Assembly (NCBI GenBank): GCA_947500035.1
Contig: CANMQP010000005.1
Span: forward strand, 372,001 to 436,000
Length of the DNA: 64,000 bases
Direction: 5' to 3'
Source: an uncultured Kiloniellaceae bacterium
GTDB taxonomy: Bacteria; Pseudomonadota; Alphaproteobacteria; Kiloniellales; Kiloniellaceae
The notes under the pieces were generated by a model. That model had not been told where the DNA came from. It saw only the letters and a list, made by a program, of their open reading frames with translations, and did not search any database. The position numbers and the translations under genes were made by a program. Shown here in pieces: positions 35,614 to 46,180 of this stretch; position 1 is the stretch's first letter, and every line of letters starts with the position of its first letter.

Positions 35614-35967
35614 TTAGATGTGGAAGCTCTCGCCGCAGCCGCAGCGGCCCTTTTCGTTGGGGTTCGAAAAGACGAAGCCCGTCTGAAACTTGTCTTCGAC
35701 GTAGTCCATTTCGCTGCCGATGAGGAACATAACCGCGGTCGGATCGATGAAAATCTTCACGCCCTTGCTTTCGACCACGTCTTCAAACCTGCCTTGCTCT
35801 TCAGCGTACTCCACAACGTAACTCATGCCGGAGCAGCCACGCGAGTTCACACCGACGCGCAATCCCTGCACAGGTTTCTCGCTGCGGTCGATCAATTCCT
35901 TGACCCGCGCCGCGGCCGCGTCGGTCATAGTGATCATGGGCTTTGACATATCGAACATGGCGGTCAA
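35614..35967 (-). CDS. sufA: A-type Fe-S carrier (SufA/IscA/ErpA family)
   Basis: A 117-residue A-type carrier that passes Fe-S clusters from the SufBCD scaffold to target proteins. The three conserved cysteines are present: one in NSRGCSGMSY and two in the C-terminal GRCGCGESF. Length and motifs are normal for the family. It is the last gene of the SUF operon, 82 bases after the DUF59 gene. Whether it is SufA or ErpA in function cannot be told from sequence; position favours SufA. Confidence 0.93.
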   Translation of the reverse strand: MTAMFDMSKPMITMTDAAAARVKELIDRSEKPVQGLRVGVNSRGCSGMSYVVEYAEEQGRFEDVVESKGVKIFIDPTAVMFLIGSEMDYVEDKFQTGFVFSNPNEKGRCGCGESFHI

Positions 35968-36049
35968 TCTACCTCAGATTTCTTGCTTATCATATGGGAA
36001 GAAAACTTAATTTTTGAATTCCTTCCCAAAACGAGCCTTTAAACAGGAT

Positions 36050-36484
36050 TTAAAACAATCCCAGTGCCAGTTGGGCGTCTTCGGACATGCGCTCCGGTGT
36101 CCAGGGCGGGTCCCAGACCAGGCTTACGGCGACTTCACCCACGCCTTGGGCGCCGGCCACGGCACGGGCCACATCGAACGGCATCTCGCCTGCGACCGGG
36201 CAGGCGGGCGCGGTGAGCGACATTTCGATCACCACCGAGCCGTCCCCGGCAATGTCGATGCTGTAAATCAGGCCCAGGTCATAGAGGTTCACCGGAATCT
36301 CAGGGTCATGCACGGTCCGCAGCGCTTCGATGACGATGTCCTCATCGGCCACCTTGGTTCCCGGCTCCAGAGGCGCGCCGGCACGGGCCGTAAGCTCTTC
36401 TCCGGGCATTGCCTGACCATTCGGCATGAAATGAGCCAGACCGGGACCGTCGGGGCCCGCGAGAGGGTGTTTGAATTCGCTCAT
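36050..36484 (-). CDS. sufT: SufT / DUF59 (MIP18-family) Fe-S assembly protein
   Basis: A 144-residue protein of the DUF59 family. The core includes ALRTVHDPEIPVNLYDLGLIY and the conserved Cys-containing LTAPACPVAGEMP. DUF59 proteins of SUF operons (SufT) help cluster maturation, especially under high demand or iron shortage. The first 45 residues form a flexible N-terminal extension. Its start shares one base with the sufS stop, so the two are translated together. Confidence 0.92.
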   Translation of the reverse strand: MSEFKHPLAGPDGPGLAHFMPNGQAMPGEELTARAGAPLEPGTKVADEDIVIEALRTVHDPEIPVNLYDLGLIYSIDIAGDGSVVIEMSLTAPACPVAGEMPFDVARAVAGAQGVGEVAVSLVWDPPWTPERMSEDAQLALGLF

Positions 36485-37788
36485 CAGCCCAGAAGCTCCT
36501 TAACCTTATGCAGGGCGGCAACCAGCGCGTCGACTTCCGCGCGGGTGTTGTAGAGACCGAAGGACGCCCGCGCCGTGGCGCTGACCCCGAAGCGGTCCAT
36601 CAGCGGTTGGGCGCAGTGATGTCCGGCGCGTACCGCAACTCCGGCCCGATCTATGATGGTGCCGATATCGTGGGCATGGGCGTTGTCCATCACAAAGGAC
36701 ACGATGCTGGCTTTCTCCTGCGCCTGTCCGATGATGCGCAGGCCTTCGATCGCCGACATGCGTTCGGTCGCGTATGCCGTGAGGCCCTGCTCGTGAGCCG
36801 AGATCCGGTCTTGACCCAGTGCCTTGACGTAATCAATAGCCGCGCCGAAGCCGATGGCTTCGATGATCGCCGGTGTGCCCGGCTCGAAGCGATGGGGGGC
36901 TTCTTTATAGGTGCTCTTCTCAAAGGTCACTCGGTCGATCATCTCCCCGCCGCCGTGGTGGGGGGGCATGGCGTTGAGCAGGTCAAGTTTGCCATAAAGC
37001 ACGCCGATCCCGGTCGGGCCGTAGACCTTGTGGCTTGAGAAGCAGTAGAAGTCGACGTCCAGGTCCCGCACGTCGATTTTCATATGCGGTCCGGCCTGAC
37101 AGCCGTCGACCAGCACTTTGGCGCCTGCAGCGTGGGAAAGACGGATGATATCCTTGAGCGGAACGATCGTGCCCAGTGCGTTCGAGATATGGGTGATGGC
37201 GACCAATTTGGTCTTGGCACTCAGGCACTTGCTGAAGGCCTCCAGCGAGAGGTTGCCGTCGTCATCAATCGGCACGACCTTAAGCTCGATGCCGGTCTCT
37301 TCGCGGAGCATCTGCCAGGGTACGATGTTCGCGTGGTGCTCCATTTCTGAAATCAGGACTTCGTCGCCGGCCTTCAGGAAGGTCCGGCCATAGCTCCAGG
37401 CCACCAGGTTGATGGCTTCGGTCGCGCCGCGCAGAAACACGATCTCATCGCTGGTCTCGGCGTTGATGAAGTCAGCGACCTTTTCGCGGGCGGCTTCAAA
37501 GGCATCGGTGGAGAGCTGGCTGAGCCGGTGCAGGCCGCGGTGAACGTTCGAGTAATAAGTCTCCATATTCTCACGCATGGCGTCGATCACCACCTGAGGC
37601 TTCTGTGCCGAGGCGGCGTTATCCAGGTAAACCAAGGGTTTGCCGTAGACTTCCTGCGTTAGTATCGGAAAGTCCTTCCGCACCTTTTCCACGTCGTAAG
37701 AAGCGATGGAATTGTCGCCAATACCTGTGGCGACGTCTGTCTCGCGGGACGCCACTGTCGCGCTGCTCATGCTCTGCTCCATTGTCAT
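36484..37788 (-). CDS. sufS: Cysteine desulfurase SufS
   Basis: A pyridoxal-phosphate enzyme that takes sulfur from cysteine for Fe-S cluster assembly. From the start used here the length is 434 residues. The PLP lysine is Lys254 in SSHKVYGPTG, and the sulfur-accepting Cys392 lies in RAGHHCAQPL, the group II (SufS) arrangement. The first 30 residues are a variable leader. An in-frame ATG at 37800 is also possible; I prefer 37788 because it overlaps the sufD stop in an ATGA. No sufE or sufU gene is adjacent, so the sulfur acceptor partner must be elsewhere. Confidence 0.94.
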   Translation of the reverse strand: MTMEQSMSSATVASRETDVATGIGDNSIASYDVEKVRKDFPILTQEVYGKPLVYLDNAASAQKPQVVIDAMRENMETYYSNVHRGLHRLSQLSTDAFEAAREKVADFINAETSDEIVFLRGATEAINLVAWSYGRTFLKAGDEVLISEMEHHANIVPWQMLREETGIELKVVPIDDDGNLSLEAFSKCLSAKTKLVAITHISNALGTIVPLKDIIRLSHAAGAKVLVDGCQAGPHMKIDVRDLDVDFYCFSSHKVYGPTGIGVLYGKLDLLNAMPPHHGGGEMIDRVTFEKSTYKEAPHRFEPGTPAIIEAIGFGAAIDYVKALGQDRISAHEQGLTAYATERMSAIEGLRIIGQAQEKASIVSFVMDNAHAHDIGTIIDRAGVAVRAGHHCAQPLMDRFGVSATARASFGLYNTRAEVDALVAALHKVKELLG

Positions 37789-39101
37789 ATGGCCAGCCAA
37801 TCCGAGATCTTATTCAGGAACACGTCGTGCAGCGCTTCATCACTGATTTCACTCACGGATTCCGCGAGAAAAGCCTGAATAAGCAGGGCTTTAGCCGAGT
37901 CTTCCGAGAGACCGCGCGAGCGCAGGTAGAAGAGGGCGTCGTGGTCGACCTCGCCGGCCGAACAGCCGTGACTGCACTTCACATCGTCCGCGTAGATTTC
38001 CAGCTCCGGCTTGGCGTTGATTTCCGCCGTATCGGTGAGCAGGAGCACCTTGTTAAGCTGATGGCCATCCGTTTGCTGCGCTTGCGGATGCACCACGATG
38101 CGGCCCTGGAACACTCCGCGTGAGCGATCGTCGAGCACGCCCTTGAAGACTTCCCGGCAAGATGTCTGCGGTGAGAGGTGGTCAACGACCGTCGTGGTAT
38201 CGCAATGCTGCTTGTCCCGCATCAGATAGCCGCCGTTGAGGTGACAGCGCGCGCCGGCGGCCGTGAGCTTCATAGAGGTCTCGTTGCGCGACAGGCCCGC
38301 ACCGATGCTCAGGGTGAAGCCGTCGTAAAAACTGCCGCCCGCCAACTGACCGTTCATGGTGCTGGTGTGCACGGCATTTTCGCCCTCGGCCTGGATACGG
38401 TAGTGGCGCAGGGTTGCGCCTTCCGCAAGAGTGACGTCGTTGGCCGCGTTGATGTAGTAGGCGGCGCCGTTCAGACCGATGTGATGTTCGAGGATCGTTG
38501 CTTCGCTGCCCGTGGCCAAAGAAATCAGGTTGCGGGCATTGTGGGCAAAAACACCGTTTTCCGCTGAATTAACGTGGATGACTTCCAAAGTCTTGTCGAG
38601 CTTCCTTCCTGCCTCGAGCTGCAGCAGCAGGCCATCGCGCATGAAGGCGGTGTTAAGAGCAACCAACGGCTGATCATTCGTATCCCTGTGCGCCGCGAGC
38701 AGTGCTTCCACGCGCTGCGGCTGGCTCTCCGCCAGTTCGGCAACGCTGCCCAGTGTCACACCTTCGGGCAGTCCGGCGAGATCCGAGAGATCCGAACGAA
38801 ATCCGCCATTTACGAAGACGACGCGATAGGCACTGCCGTCGGGCAGCAGGCTGGGGGCGCGATCGATAGAGATCGGCTGTGGGGTCAGAGCCTGTTCCGT
38901 CAGCTCCAACTGCTTCAAACCGCGCAGGTTGGTGTACTTCCAGGATTCGCGCCGCTGGGTCGGCAGGCCCGCCTCGGCGAAGCTGTCCAGCGCCCGGTCA
39001 CGCAACGCAGTCATCCAGGGCAGGGCGTGCCCCGGAAGTGCCGGTTTCAGGCCATCGTACTGATCTACAAAAGGTGTGGTCATGGCGTTATCTTGCTTCA
39101 T
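37785..39101 (-). CDS. sufD: Fe-S assembly scaffold subunit SufD
   Basis: A 438-residue subunit of the SufBC2D scaffold complex. The C-terminal beta-helix core holds the conserved DDVKCSHGCSAGEVD and the end DALFYLRSRGLSEDSAKALL. The N-terminal helical part (WKYTNLRGLKQL) is typical. The start may instead be the ATG at 39083 (MTTPFVDQ); neither has a strong ribosome site. It lies 56 bases after sufC and overlaps sufS. Confidence 0.94.
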   Translation of the reverse strand: MKQDNAMTTPFVDQYDGLKPALPGHALPWMTALRDRALDSFAEAGLPTQRRESWKYTNLRGLKQLELTEQALTPQPISIDRAPSLLPDGSAYRVVFVNGGFRSDLSDLAGLPEGVTLGSVAELAESQPQRVEALLAAHRDTNDQPLVALNTAFMRDGLLLQLEAGRKLDKTLEVIHVNSAENGVFAHNARNLISLATGSEATILEHHIGLNGAAYYINAANDVTLAEGATLRHYRIQAEGENAVHTSTMNGQLAGGSFYDGFTLSIGAGLSRNETSMKLTAAGARCHLNGGYLMRDKQHCDTTTVVDHLSPQTSCREVFKGVLDDRSRGVFQGRIVVHPQAQQTDGHQLNKVLLLTDTAEINAKPELEIYADDVKCSHGCSAGEVDHDALFYLRSRGLSEDSAKALLIQAFLAESVSEISDEALHDVFLNKISDWLAI

Positions 39102-39157
39102 ATCGGATTTTGCTCGGTTCTGGCGTCCAATGATGCGTTTGCGGCTTACTGAAATCT

Positions 39158-39907
<750 letters not shown>

Positions 39908-39962
39908 TACGCTTGGAACCTTCGTTATCCTATTGTTTTCAATTCACTAAAGACGAGCGGCT

Positions 39963-41423
<1,461 letters not shown>

Positions 41424-41491
41424 TTTCTCCTAAATCGTCAATGCTTTAACGACGGTTTCTAACCATTTTTCAAGCGCTTTCGCGCCGTTCC

Positions 41492-41959
41492 CTACGCGCT
41501 GTTGCGTCGGGCTTCCTGTTCATTCTCACCGGGAGCGGGAACGCCGAACATCGGCATGGACATGCTCATGTCCGCCAGCGTCACGCTTGAGAGCGCGCTG
41601 TGGATTGCAGAGTTGACCCGGTTCCAGTTGCCGCGCATGGGGCAGAGGGACTCGACTTCGCAGTTGCTTTCCGCGCCCTCGACACAGGCGGTCAGGGCAA
41701 TCGGGCCCTCGAGCGCCTGAATGATTTCCGCCATGGTGATGCTTTCCGCACTCCGGCTGAGCACATAGCCGCCGGTTGCGCCGCGCTGGGATGTCATCAG
41801 TCCGGCCCGGGTCAGCGTGCCGAGCAGCTTGGAGACCGTCGGCAGGGGCACGCCGCTCTCGGCAGCGATTTCCTGAGCGCTGTTCGTCTTCTCCGGGCGC
41901 ATCGCCATCTGCGACATCACGACGACCGCATAGTCTGTAAGCCGGTTCAGTCTAAACAT
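41492..41959 (-). CDS. iscR: Rrf2-family Fe-S-responsive regulator (IscR/SufR-like)
   Basis: A 155-residue regulator with an N-terminal winged helix (residues 1-75; RLTDYAVVVMSQMA) and the three clustered cysteines that bind a [2Fe-2S] or [4Fe-4S] cluster: TACVEG, NCEVESLC. It heads the SUF operon and should sense cluster status, controlling the operon in response to iron or oxidative stress. Two related sequence motifs lie upstream (42105-42170). In the alphaproteobacteria such genes are often called iscR or sufR; the symbol follows family usage. Confidence 0.92.
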   Translation of the reverse strand: MFRLNRLTDYAVVVMSQMAMRPEKTNSAQEIAAESGVPLPTVSKLLGTLTRAGLMTSQRGATGGYVLSRSAESITMAEIIQALEGPIALTACVEGAESNCEVESLCPMRGNWNRVNSAIHSALSSVTLADMSMSMPMFGVPAPGENEQEARRNSA

Positions 41960-42104
41960 CCAAATCTCCTGGGCGTACTCTCGAGAGGAAGCTCACTTTC
42001 GGGAGCTCTGTGGCTCATCGGCTCCGTTACTCCAGCCACCTCGCGAGCGGGTCCTGGTTTCTGCCATCGAAGGGCTGAGAAGGAGCAGAAACGCCAGCAC
42101 GCCG

Positions 42105-42170
42105 TTTAATCCATACTAATTTAGTCCGGTTTAGCTTTTTAATCCAGACTAAATCGGTACGGATTTAAAT
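42105..42170. promoter_or_regulatory. Paired motif upstream of the SUF operon
   Basis: TTTAATCCATACTAATT at 42105-42121 recurs as TTTAATCCAGACTAAAT at 42138-42154, with starts 33 bases apart (about three helical turns). The first copy continues into an ACTA/TAGT dyad, and the second is enclosed by an AATCC/GGATT dyad (42141-42165). These are good candidates for Rrf2-regulator sites controlling the SUF promoter. The remaining gap (41960-42104 and 42171-42424) shows no gene, tRNA or riboswitch that I can recognise. Confidence 0.6.
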
Positions 42171-42424
42171 ATACCAGCGAAAACAAAACGCAAGAGCAAT
42201 TCTTGAAGAAGTTGATGCGAGTAATTCTCAATAGCAAAATAGTCTTTATGCTGTCGAATTCCCCTTGTCGCTCATAGCGTCCTGGACAGGAGGTATCCGC
42301 TCTTTTATCAATCGCCGCATCGAATCAGGCGCATAAATAGTGTCGTTGTTCACCGCCTGTGGCAGATCAGCGCAGGACGGATACAGTTTGCGCGGCCAAG
42401 GCTCACAGGGAAGGCAAAATAAGC

Positions 42425-43057
42425 ATGAGCAAGAACCTCAAGATCGTCGAGCATCCACTGGTGCAGTACAAGCTTTCGCAGATGCGTTCGAAAGACACTC
42501 ACTCTGCCGACTTCCGCCGCCTGCTGCGCGAGATCAGTCTGCTGCTTGCCTATGAGGTCACCCGGGACCTGCCCCTGACCGAGGCGGAAATCGAAACCCC
42601 GATGGCGCGGGCGCTGCTGCCGGTTTTGAAGGACCTCGAGCCTTGCTTCATTTCAATTCTCAGGGCCGGGAACGGGATTCTCGACGGTATGCTGGATCTG
42701 CTGCCGTCCGCGCGGGCCGGACATGTCGGCCTTTACCGGGACCACGAGACCCTGGAAGCCATCGAGTACTACTTCAAGGTCCCAGAAGATATGGCCGGGC
42801 GCCTGACCATTGTCGTCGATCCTATGCTGGCCACCGGTCATACAGCCGTTGCCGCAATCCAGCGGCTTAAGGATGCCGGCGCGCAGAAAATCAAGTTCGT
42901 CTGTCTGCTGGCCGCGCCCGAGGGCGTAAAGACCCTGGTCGAAGCCCATCCCGATACACCGATCTTCACGGCGGCCTTGGATGAGAGGCTCAATGAAAAG
43001 GGCTATATCATGCCGGGTCTCGGGGACGCGGGCGACCGGATCTACGGCACCAAGTAA
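42425..43057 (+). CDS. upp: Uracil phosphoribosyltransferase
   Basis: A pyrimidine-salvage enzyme that makes UMP from uracil and PRPP. The length is 210 residues, standard for Upp. The PRPP-binding loop is [16 protein letters not shown] (residues about 130-145). The uracil-binding segment [18 protein letters not shown] ends the protein. I set the start at the ATG at 42425 ([12 protein letters not shown]), where the family begins, with GGGAAGG about 9 bases before it; an in-frame extension to 42359 lacks resemblance. It converges with an MFS gene 6 bases away. Confidence 0.96.
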   Translation: MSKNLKIVEHPLVQYKLSQMRSKDTHSADFRRLLREISLLLAYEVTRDLPLTEAEIETPMARALLPVLKDLEPCFISILRAGNGILDGMLDLLPSARAGHVGLYRDHETLEAIEYYFKVPEDMAGRLTIVVDPMLATGHTAVAAIQRLKDAGAQKIKFVCLLAAPEGVKTLVEAHPDTPIFTAALDERLNEKGYIMPGLGDAGDRIYGTK

Positions 43058-43063
43058 GCCCTT

Positions 43064-44251
43064 CTAAGCCTCTCCGCCTGAGTGCCGGGTTCCAGCGAGG
43101 TAGAGGCTCACCCAGCTTGCCAGTGCGGCGGCAAACACGAAGCCCGCGGCGATCAGGGCAGGGCTCGTCAAGCCGGCGCTTTCGTACGCCGGCCCCAGCA
43201 GAGCGGCGCCGGCCAACGCGCCCATGTAGGTGATCGCTGAGTTCAACCCCAAAATTGCGCCGCGTGCCTCGCCTGCTGCTGAAGAGAGCAGCAGCACCAG
43301 GATGTTGAGGCCGAAGTGATTGAGAAAGCCCCATATCAGGCAGATCACCATGAGAGCAAAGCGGTCAAGGCTCGCGGGTGCGATGCCCGCATAGGCCAGG
43401 CCAATCGCGAACAGCACGAGTGGGAAGAGCCGTCTTGGATCGCCGCGGTCCAACAAGCCGTCGGCGAGGCTCGCGGCCCCGAATCCGACGCCGTACGCCA
43501 GGGCAAAGAGACCCGCGAAAGAGGTCGAGGTCCCGAGCTGGCTGCGCAGATGGTCGCCGATAAAAGGGTAGACCCCGTAAAAGGCGGTCATGAAGGCAAA
43601 ACAGATGGCCAGGTGGACGACGATGTCCCATGTCACGGCCTGTCGCAGCGAGTGAAGGTGGGACAGTCTTGTTTCCGAGTTTTGCGGGACGTCCCTGGGA
43701 ATCGCACGCAAACCCGTTGACGCCGCGAGCGCCAGCAAGGCCAGAGCGATGAAAGAGGCGCGCCAGCCCAGGGCGTCGGCGATCAAGGCTGAGACAGGCA
43801 CCCCCAAGACCAGCGATAGGGACCACCCGGTCAAAACCCGGCCCAGGACCCGTGCCTCCTCACCCTTTAGGGCAGTTTTGGTGGCCAGAGCGTAGGTTGC
43901 GGGCAGAACTACGCCCGCACCGAGACCCGCCAGCGCTTGTGACAGTGCTAACATCTCCCAGCTTCCGGCGGCGGCACTTAGTCCGATCCCGAAGAAAAGA
44001 GCGAAGAGCCCGCGCAGCAGCATGGTTCGGCTGCCGTAGCGGTCAATCAGCGGTGCCAGCAGCAGCGCCGAAAATGCGGTTGCGCCGCCGTAGGCGGCAA
44101 CGGCGCGCGCGACTGTGGCAGGTGTTGTCTCCAGGCCGCGCGAGACGTCCGTCAGGATCGGACTCAAGAGCAGAGAGTTGGATCCAACCGTAGCGACCAC
44201 AGCTAGCAAAAGGAGCGTAATACTGCTATTTGATTTATTTTGACTGGTCAT
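43064..44251 (-). CDS. MFS transporter (drug/metabolite efflux type)
   Basis: A 395-residue carrier with about 12 membrane helices. The cytoplasmic loop between helices 2 and 3 has the MFS motif LIDRYGSRTMLLRG (residues about 67-80). Helix 5 carries a Gly/Pro-rich segment (GWSLSLVLGVPVSALI), recalling motif C of exporters. It is divergent from an Lrp-type regulator gene across 48 bases, which suggests that regulator controls it. Substrate unknown; amino acid or drug efflux would fit the Lrp pairing. Confidence 0.87.
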   Translation of the reverse strand: MTSQNKSNSSITLLLLAVVATVGSNSLLLSPILTDVSRGLETTPATVARAVAAYGGATAFSALLLAPLIDRYGSRTMLLRGLFALFFGIGLSAAAGSWEMLALSQALAGLGAGVVLPATYALATKTALKGEEARVLGRVLTGWSLSLVLGVPVSALIADALGWRASFIALALLALAASTGLRAIPRDVPQNSETRLSHLHSLRQAVTWDIVVHLAICFAFMTAFYGVYPFIGDHLRSQLGTSTSFAGLFALAYGVGFGAASLADGLLDRGDPRRLFPLVLFAIGLAYAGIAPASLDRFALMVICLIWGFLNHFGLNILVLLLSSAAGEARGAILGLNSAITYMGALAGAALLGPAYESAGLTSPALIAAGFVFAAALASWVSLYLAGTRHSGGEA

Positions 44252-44299
44252 AGGCTATAAATACCGAATGAGATTCTGTGAAAATGAGAAATTGCGGCC

Positions 44300-44785
44300 A
44301 TGGCAAAAGAAACGAATAGGCTTCGGGAGAATGGGCGTTCCAAGGAGGGGATCGACGCCAAAGACCGAATGCTGTTAAGGCTGCTGGCTCAAGACGCGAC
44401 TCGCTCCTACGCGGACATGGGCGCGCAGGTTCATCTCTCGCCGCCCGCTGTTCACGAACGGGTAAAACGCCTCAAGCGGGATGGCTATATCAAAGCGACA
44501 GTGGCGCTGCTCGATGGGGAAAAGATCGGCCGGCCGTTGCTTTCCTTCATTCATGTCGACACGACCGGCTGGGGCGCCAAGTCGCCTATGCGCGCGCTCT
44601 CGGAGCTTGAAGAGGTGGAGGAGATCCACACCGTAACCGGTGACACCTGCGTCATCCTGAAGGTACGCATGCCCGGCACTCAGGCGCTCGAGGATCTACT
44701 GGCCCGGATTTACCGGATTGAGGGTGTCAAAGGTACGCGCAGCTACGTTGCGCTGAGCAGCTATCTTGAACGCGGACCAACCTGA
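44300..44785 (+). CDS. Lrp/AsnC-family transcriptional regulator
   Basis: A 161-residue regulator with an N-terminal helix-turn-helix (residues about 20-70; DRMLLRLLAQDATRSYADMG, then LSPPAVHERVKRLKRDGYI) and a C-terminal RAM ligand-binding domain (about 80-155), which usually senses amino acids. It is transcribed away from the MFS gene 48 bases upstream and probably regulates it, as in Lrp-type regulator and exporter pairs. An uncharacteristic basic N-terminal leader of about 20 residues precedes the domain. Confidence 0.9.
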   Translation: MAKETNRLRENGRSKEGIDAKDRMLLRLLAQDATRSYADMGAQVHLSPPAVHERVKRLKRDGYIKATVALLDGEKIGRPLLSFIHVDTTGWGAKSPMRALSELEEVEEIHTVTGDTCVILKVRMPGTQALEDLLARIYRIEGVKGTRSYVALSSYLERGPT

Positions 44786-44787
44786 CG

Positions 44788-44833
44788 CCCCATCCCCCGA
44801 TCCCCATCCCCCGATCCCCATCCCCCGATCCCC
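44788..44833. repeat. 14-base tandem repeat, G-quadruplex-prone
   Basis: CCCCATCCCCCGAT is repeated three times (44788-44801, 44802-44815, 44816-44829), followed by CCCC. On the minus strand this gives seven runs of four or five G separated by AT or ATC, an excellent G-quadruplex candidate. It occupies almost all of the 52-base gap between the Lrp stop and the convergent MFS stop, so it would lie in the 3' region of the MFS transcript. Confidence 0.85.
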
Positions 44834-44837
44834 TGTC

Positions 44838-46016
44838 TCACGCACTGTCTTGCGGAAGGCGCTCCTCCTGCGAGCGCGGAAAGCTGAGGAGCTTGAGGGC
44901 GAGCAGGACGGCGAAGCCCGCCAGTCCGGCCATGGCAAAAAAAGCGAATGCCGGACTCTCGCGGTAAAGGACACCCGCCAGCAAGAGCGCCAGCCCCATG
45001 CCCAGGCCGCCGGAAAACGCGGAGTAGAGGCTTTGGGCCGTTGCCGCCGCGCCCTTGGGCGCGCGCCGGGCGATAAAATGCATGGCACCGAGATGGGTCG
45101 CCCCGAAAGTCCCGGCATGAAGCAACTGCACGCCGATCAAGGCCGGCAGCCAGGTGGTCTCACCGATCACAAGCCAGCGGACGATGCCGCAAATGCCGCC
45201 GATGAGCAGGAGGATGCTGGGCCGCATTCGCCTCACCATCGCACCGCTGATCGCAAAGAGCAGGACTTCGGCGGCGACGCCTTCGGCCCACAACAACCCA
45301 ATCACGGTCTCGCTGTGACCCGCCAACTGCCAATGGATCGTTGAAAAGGCGTAGTAGGTCGCGTGGCTTGCCTGGAGAAGACTGGCGCAGATCAGAAAGA
45401 TCAGGAAACGCGGCTTCAGGAGCGGACGCCAGTCTCCCTTACCCTGTGACGCTGTGTTCTTAGGGGGGGTGTCTTGTGGCGGCAGCGCGATGACCGTGCC
45501 AAGGGTGACAACGAGGAGAAGCAGTAAAAACGGCAAAAAAGCGCCGATACCGTATGTCTCCACAAGGGGCCCGGCCGCCGCCGCCGCGAGGATGAAACCG
45601 ATCGATCCCCAAAGACGAATCCGACCGTAGTCGAGACCCTTTCCGTAGACGGCTCCCAGAGTCAGGCTGTCGCCCAGCGGCGGCAGGGCCTGCATGGCCG
45701 CCACGGCGATCAGACTGATCAAAAGGATAGGCCAGAACCCGCTGACGTCCCACAGAAGGGCATAAAAGACGACTGAGAGAAGGGCAACCAGTGTCATGGT
45801 CACCTTGGGGTGTCCACTGCGGTCGGAGACCTGCGCGAAACCGGGGGTCGTCGCAATTTTCAGCCAGGACGCAGCCGCCAGAAGGGTCGCGATCTCCGGC
45901 GCGCTTAGGCCCTTTTCTCCCAGCCAGAGCGGCCAGAAAGGAATGTAGATGCCGATCGCAGCGAAGATGGCGGTATAAAAGGCCGCGTAGCGGACCGAGA
46001 GTTGTGTGGCGGACAT
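44838..46016 (-). CDS. MFS transporter, HcaT-like (MFS_1-like) family
   Basis: A 392-residue carrier with about 12 membrane helices. The N-terminal signature RYAAFYTAIFAAIGIYIPFW and the segment DYGRIRLWGSIGFILAA (residues about 128-144) are typical of the HcaT/LacY-like group that includes 3-phenylpropionate permease. Those carriers import small organic acids or sugars with protons. Translation ends next to a G-rich repeat on its own strand. Substrate cannot be predicted further. Confidence 0.87.
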   Translation of the reverse strand: MSATQLSVRYAAFYTAIFAAIGIYIPFWPLWLGEKGLSAPEIATLLAAASWLKIATTPGFAQVSDRSGHPKVTMTLVALLSVVFYALLWDVSGFWPILLISLIAVAAMQALPPLGDSLTLGAVYGKGLDYGRIRLWGSIGFILAAAAAGPLVETYGIGAFLPFLLLLLVVTLGTVIALPPQDTPPKNTASQGKGDWRPLLKPRFLIFLICASLLQASHATYYAFSTIHWQLAGHSETVIGLLWAEGVAAEVLLFAISGAMVRRMRPSILLLIGGICGIVRWLVIGETTWLPALIGVQLLHAGTFGATHLGAMHFIARRAPKGAAATAQSLYSAFSGGLGMGLALLLAGVLYRESPAFAFFAMAGLAGFAVLLALKLLSFPRSQEERLPQDSA

Positions 46017-46180
46017 GACAAGGGAAGTGTGATTGCTTCGGCGCAGGATCGCACGGGTCGTTCGGCCGGTAAAGATAATAAATTCAATGCATTAACTTCT
46101 CTTTTTGTGATGCCGGTTAGACATACCATGGAATTCTTCGCCAGTTCCTCTATGCTATTGCGCGTGGGGGGGCTCGGGGC

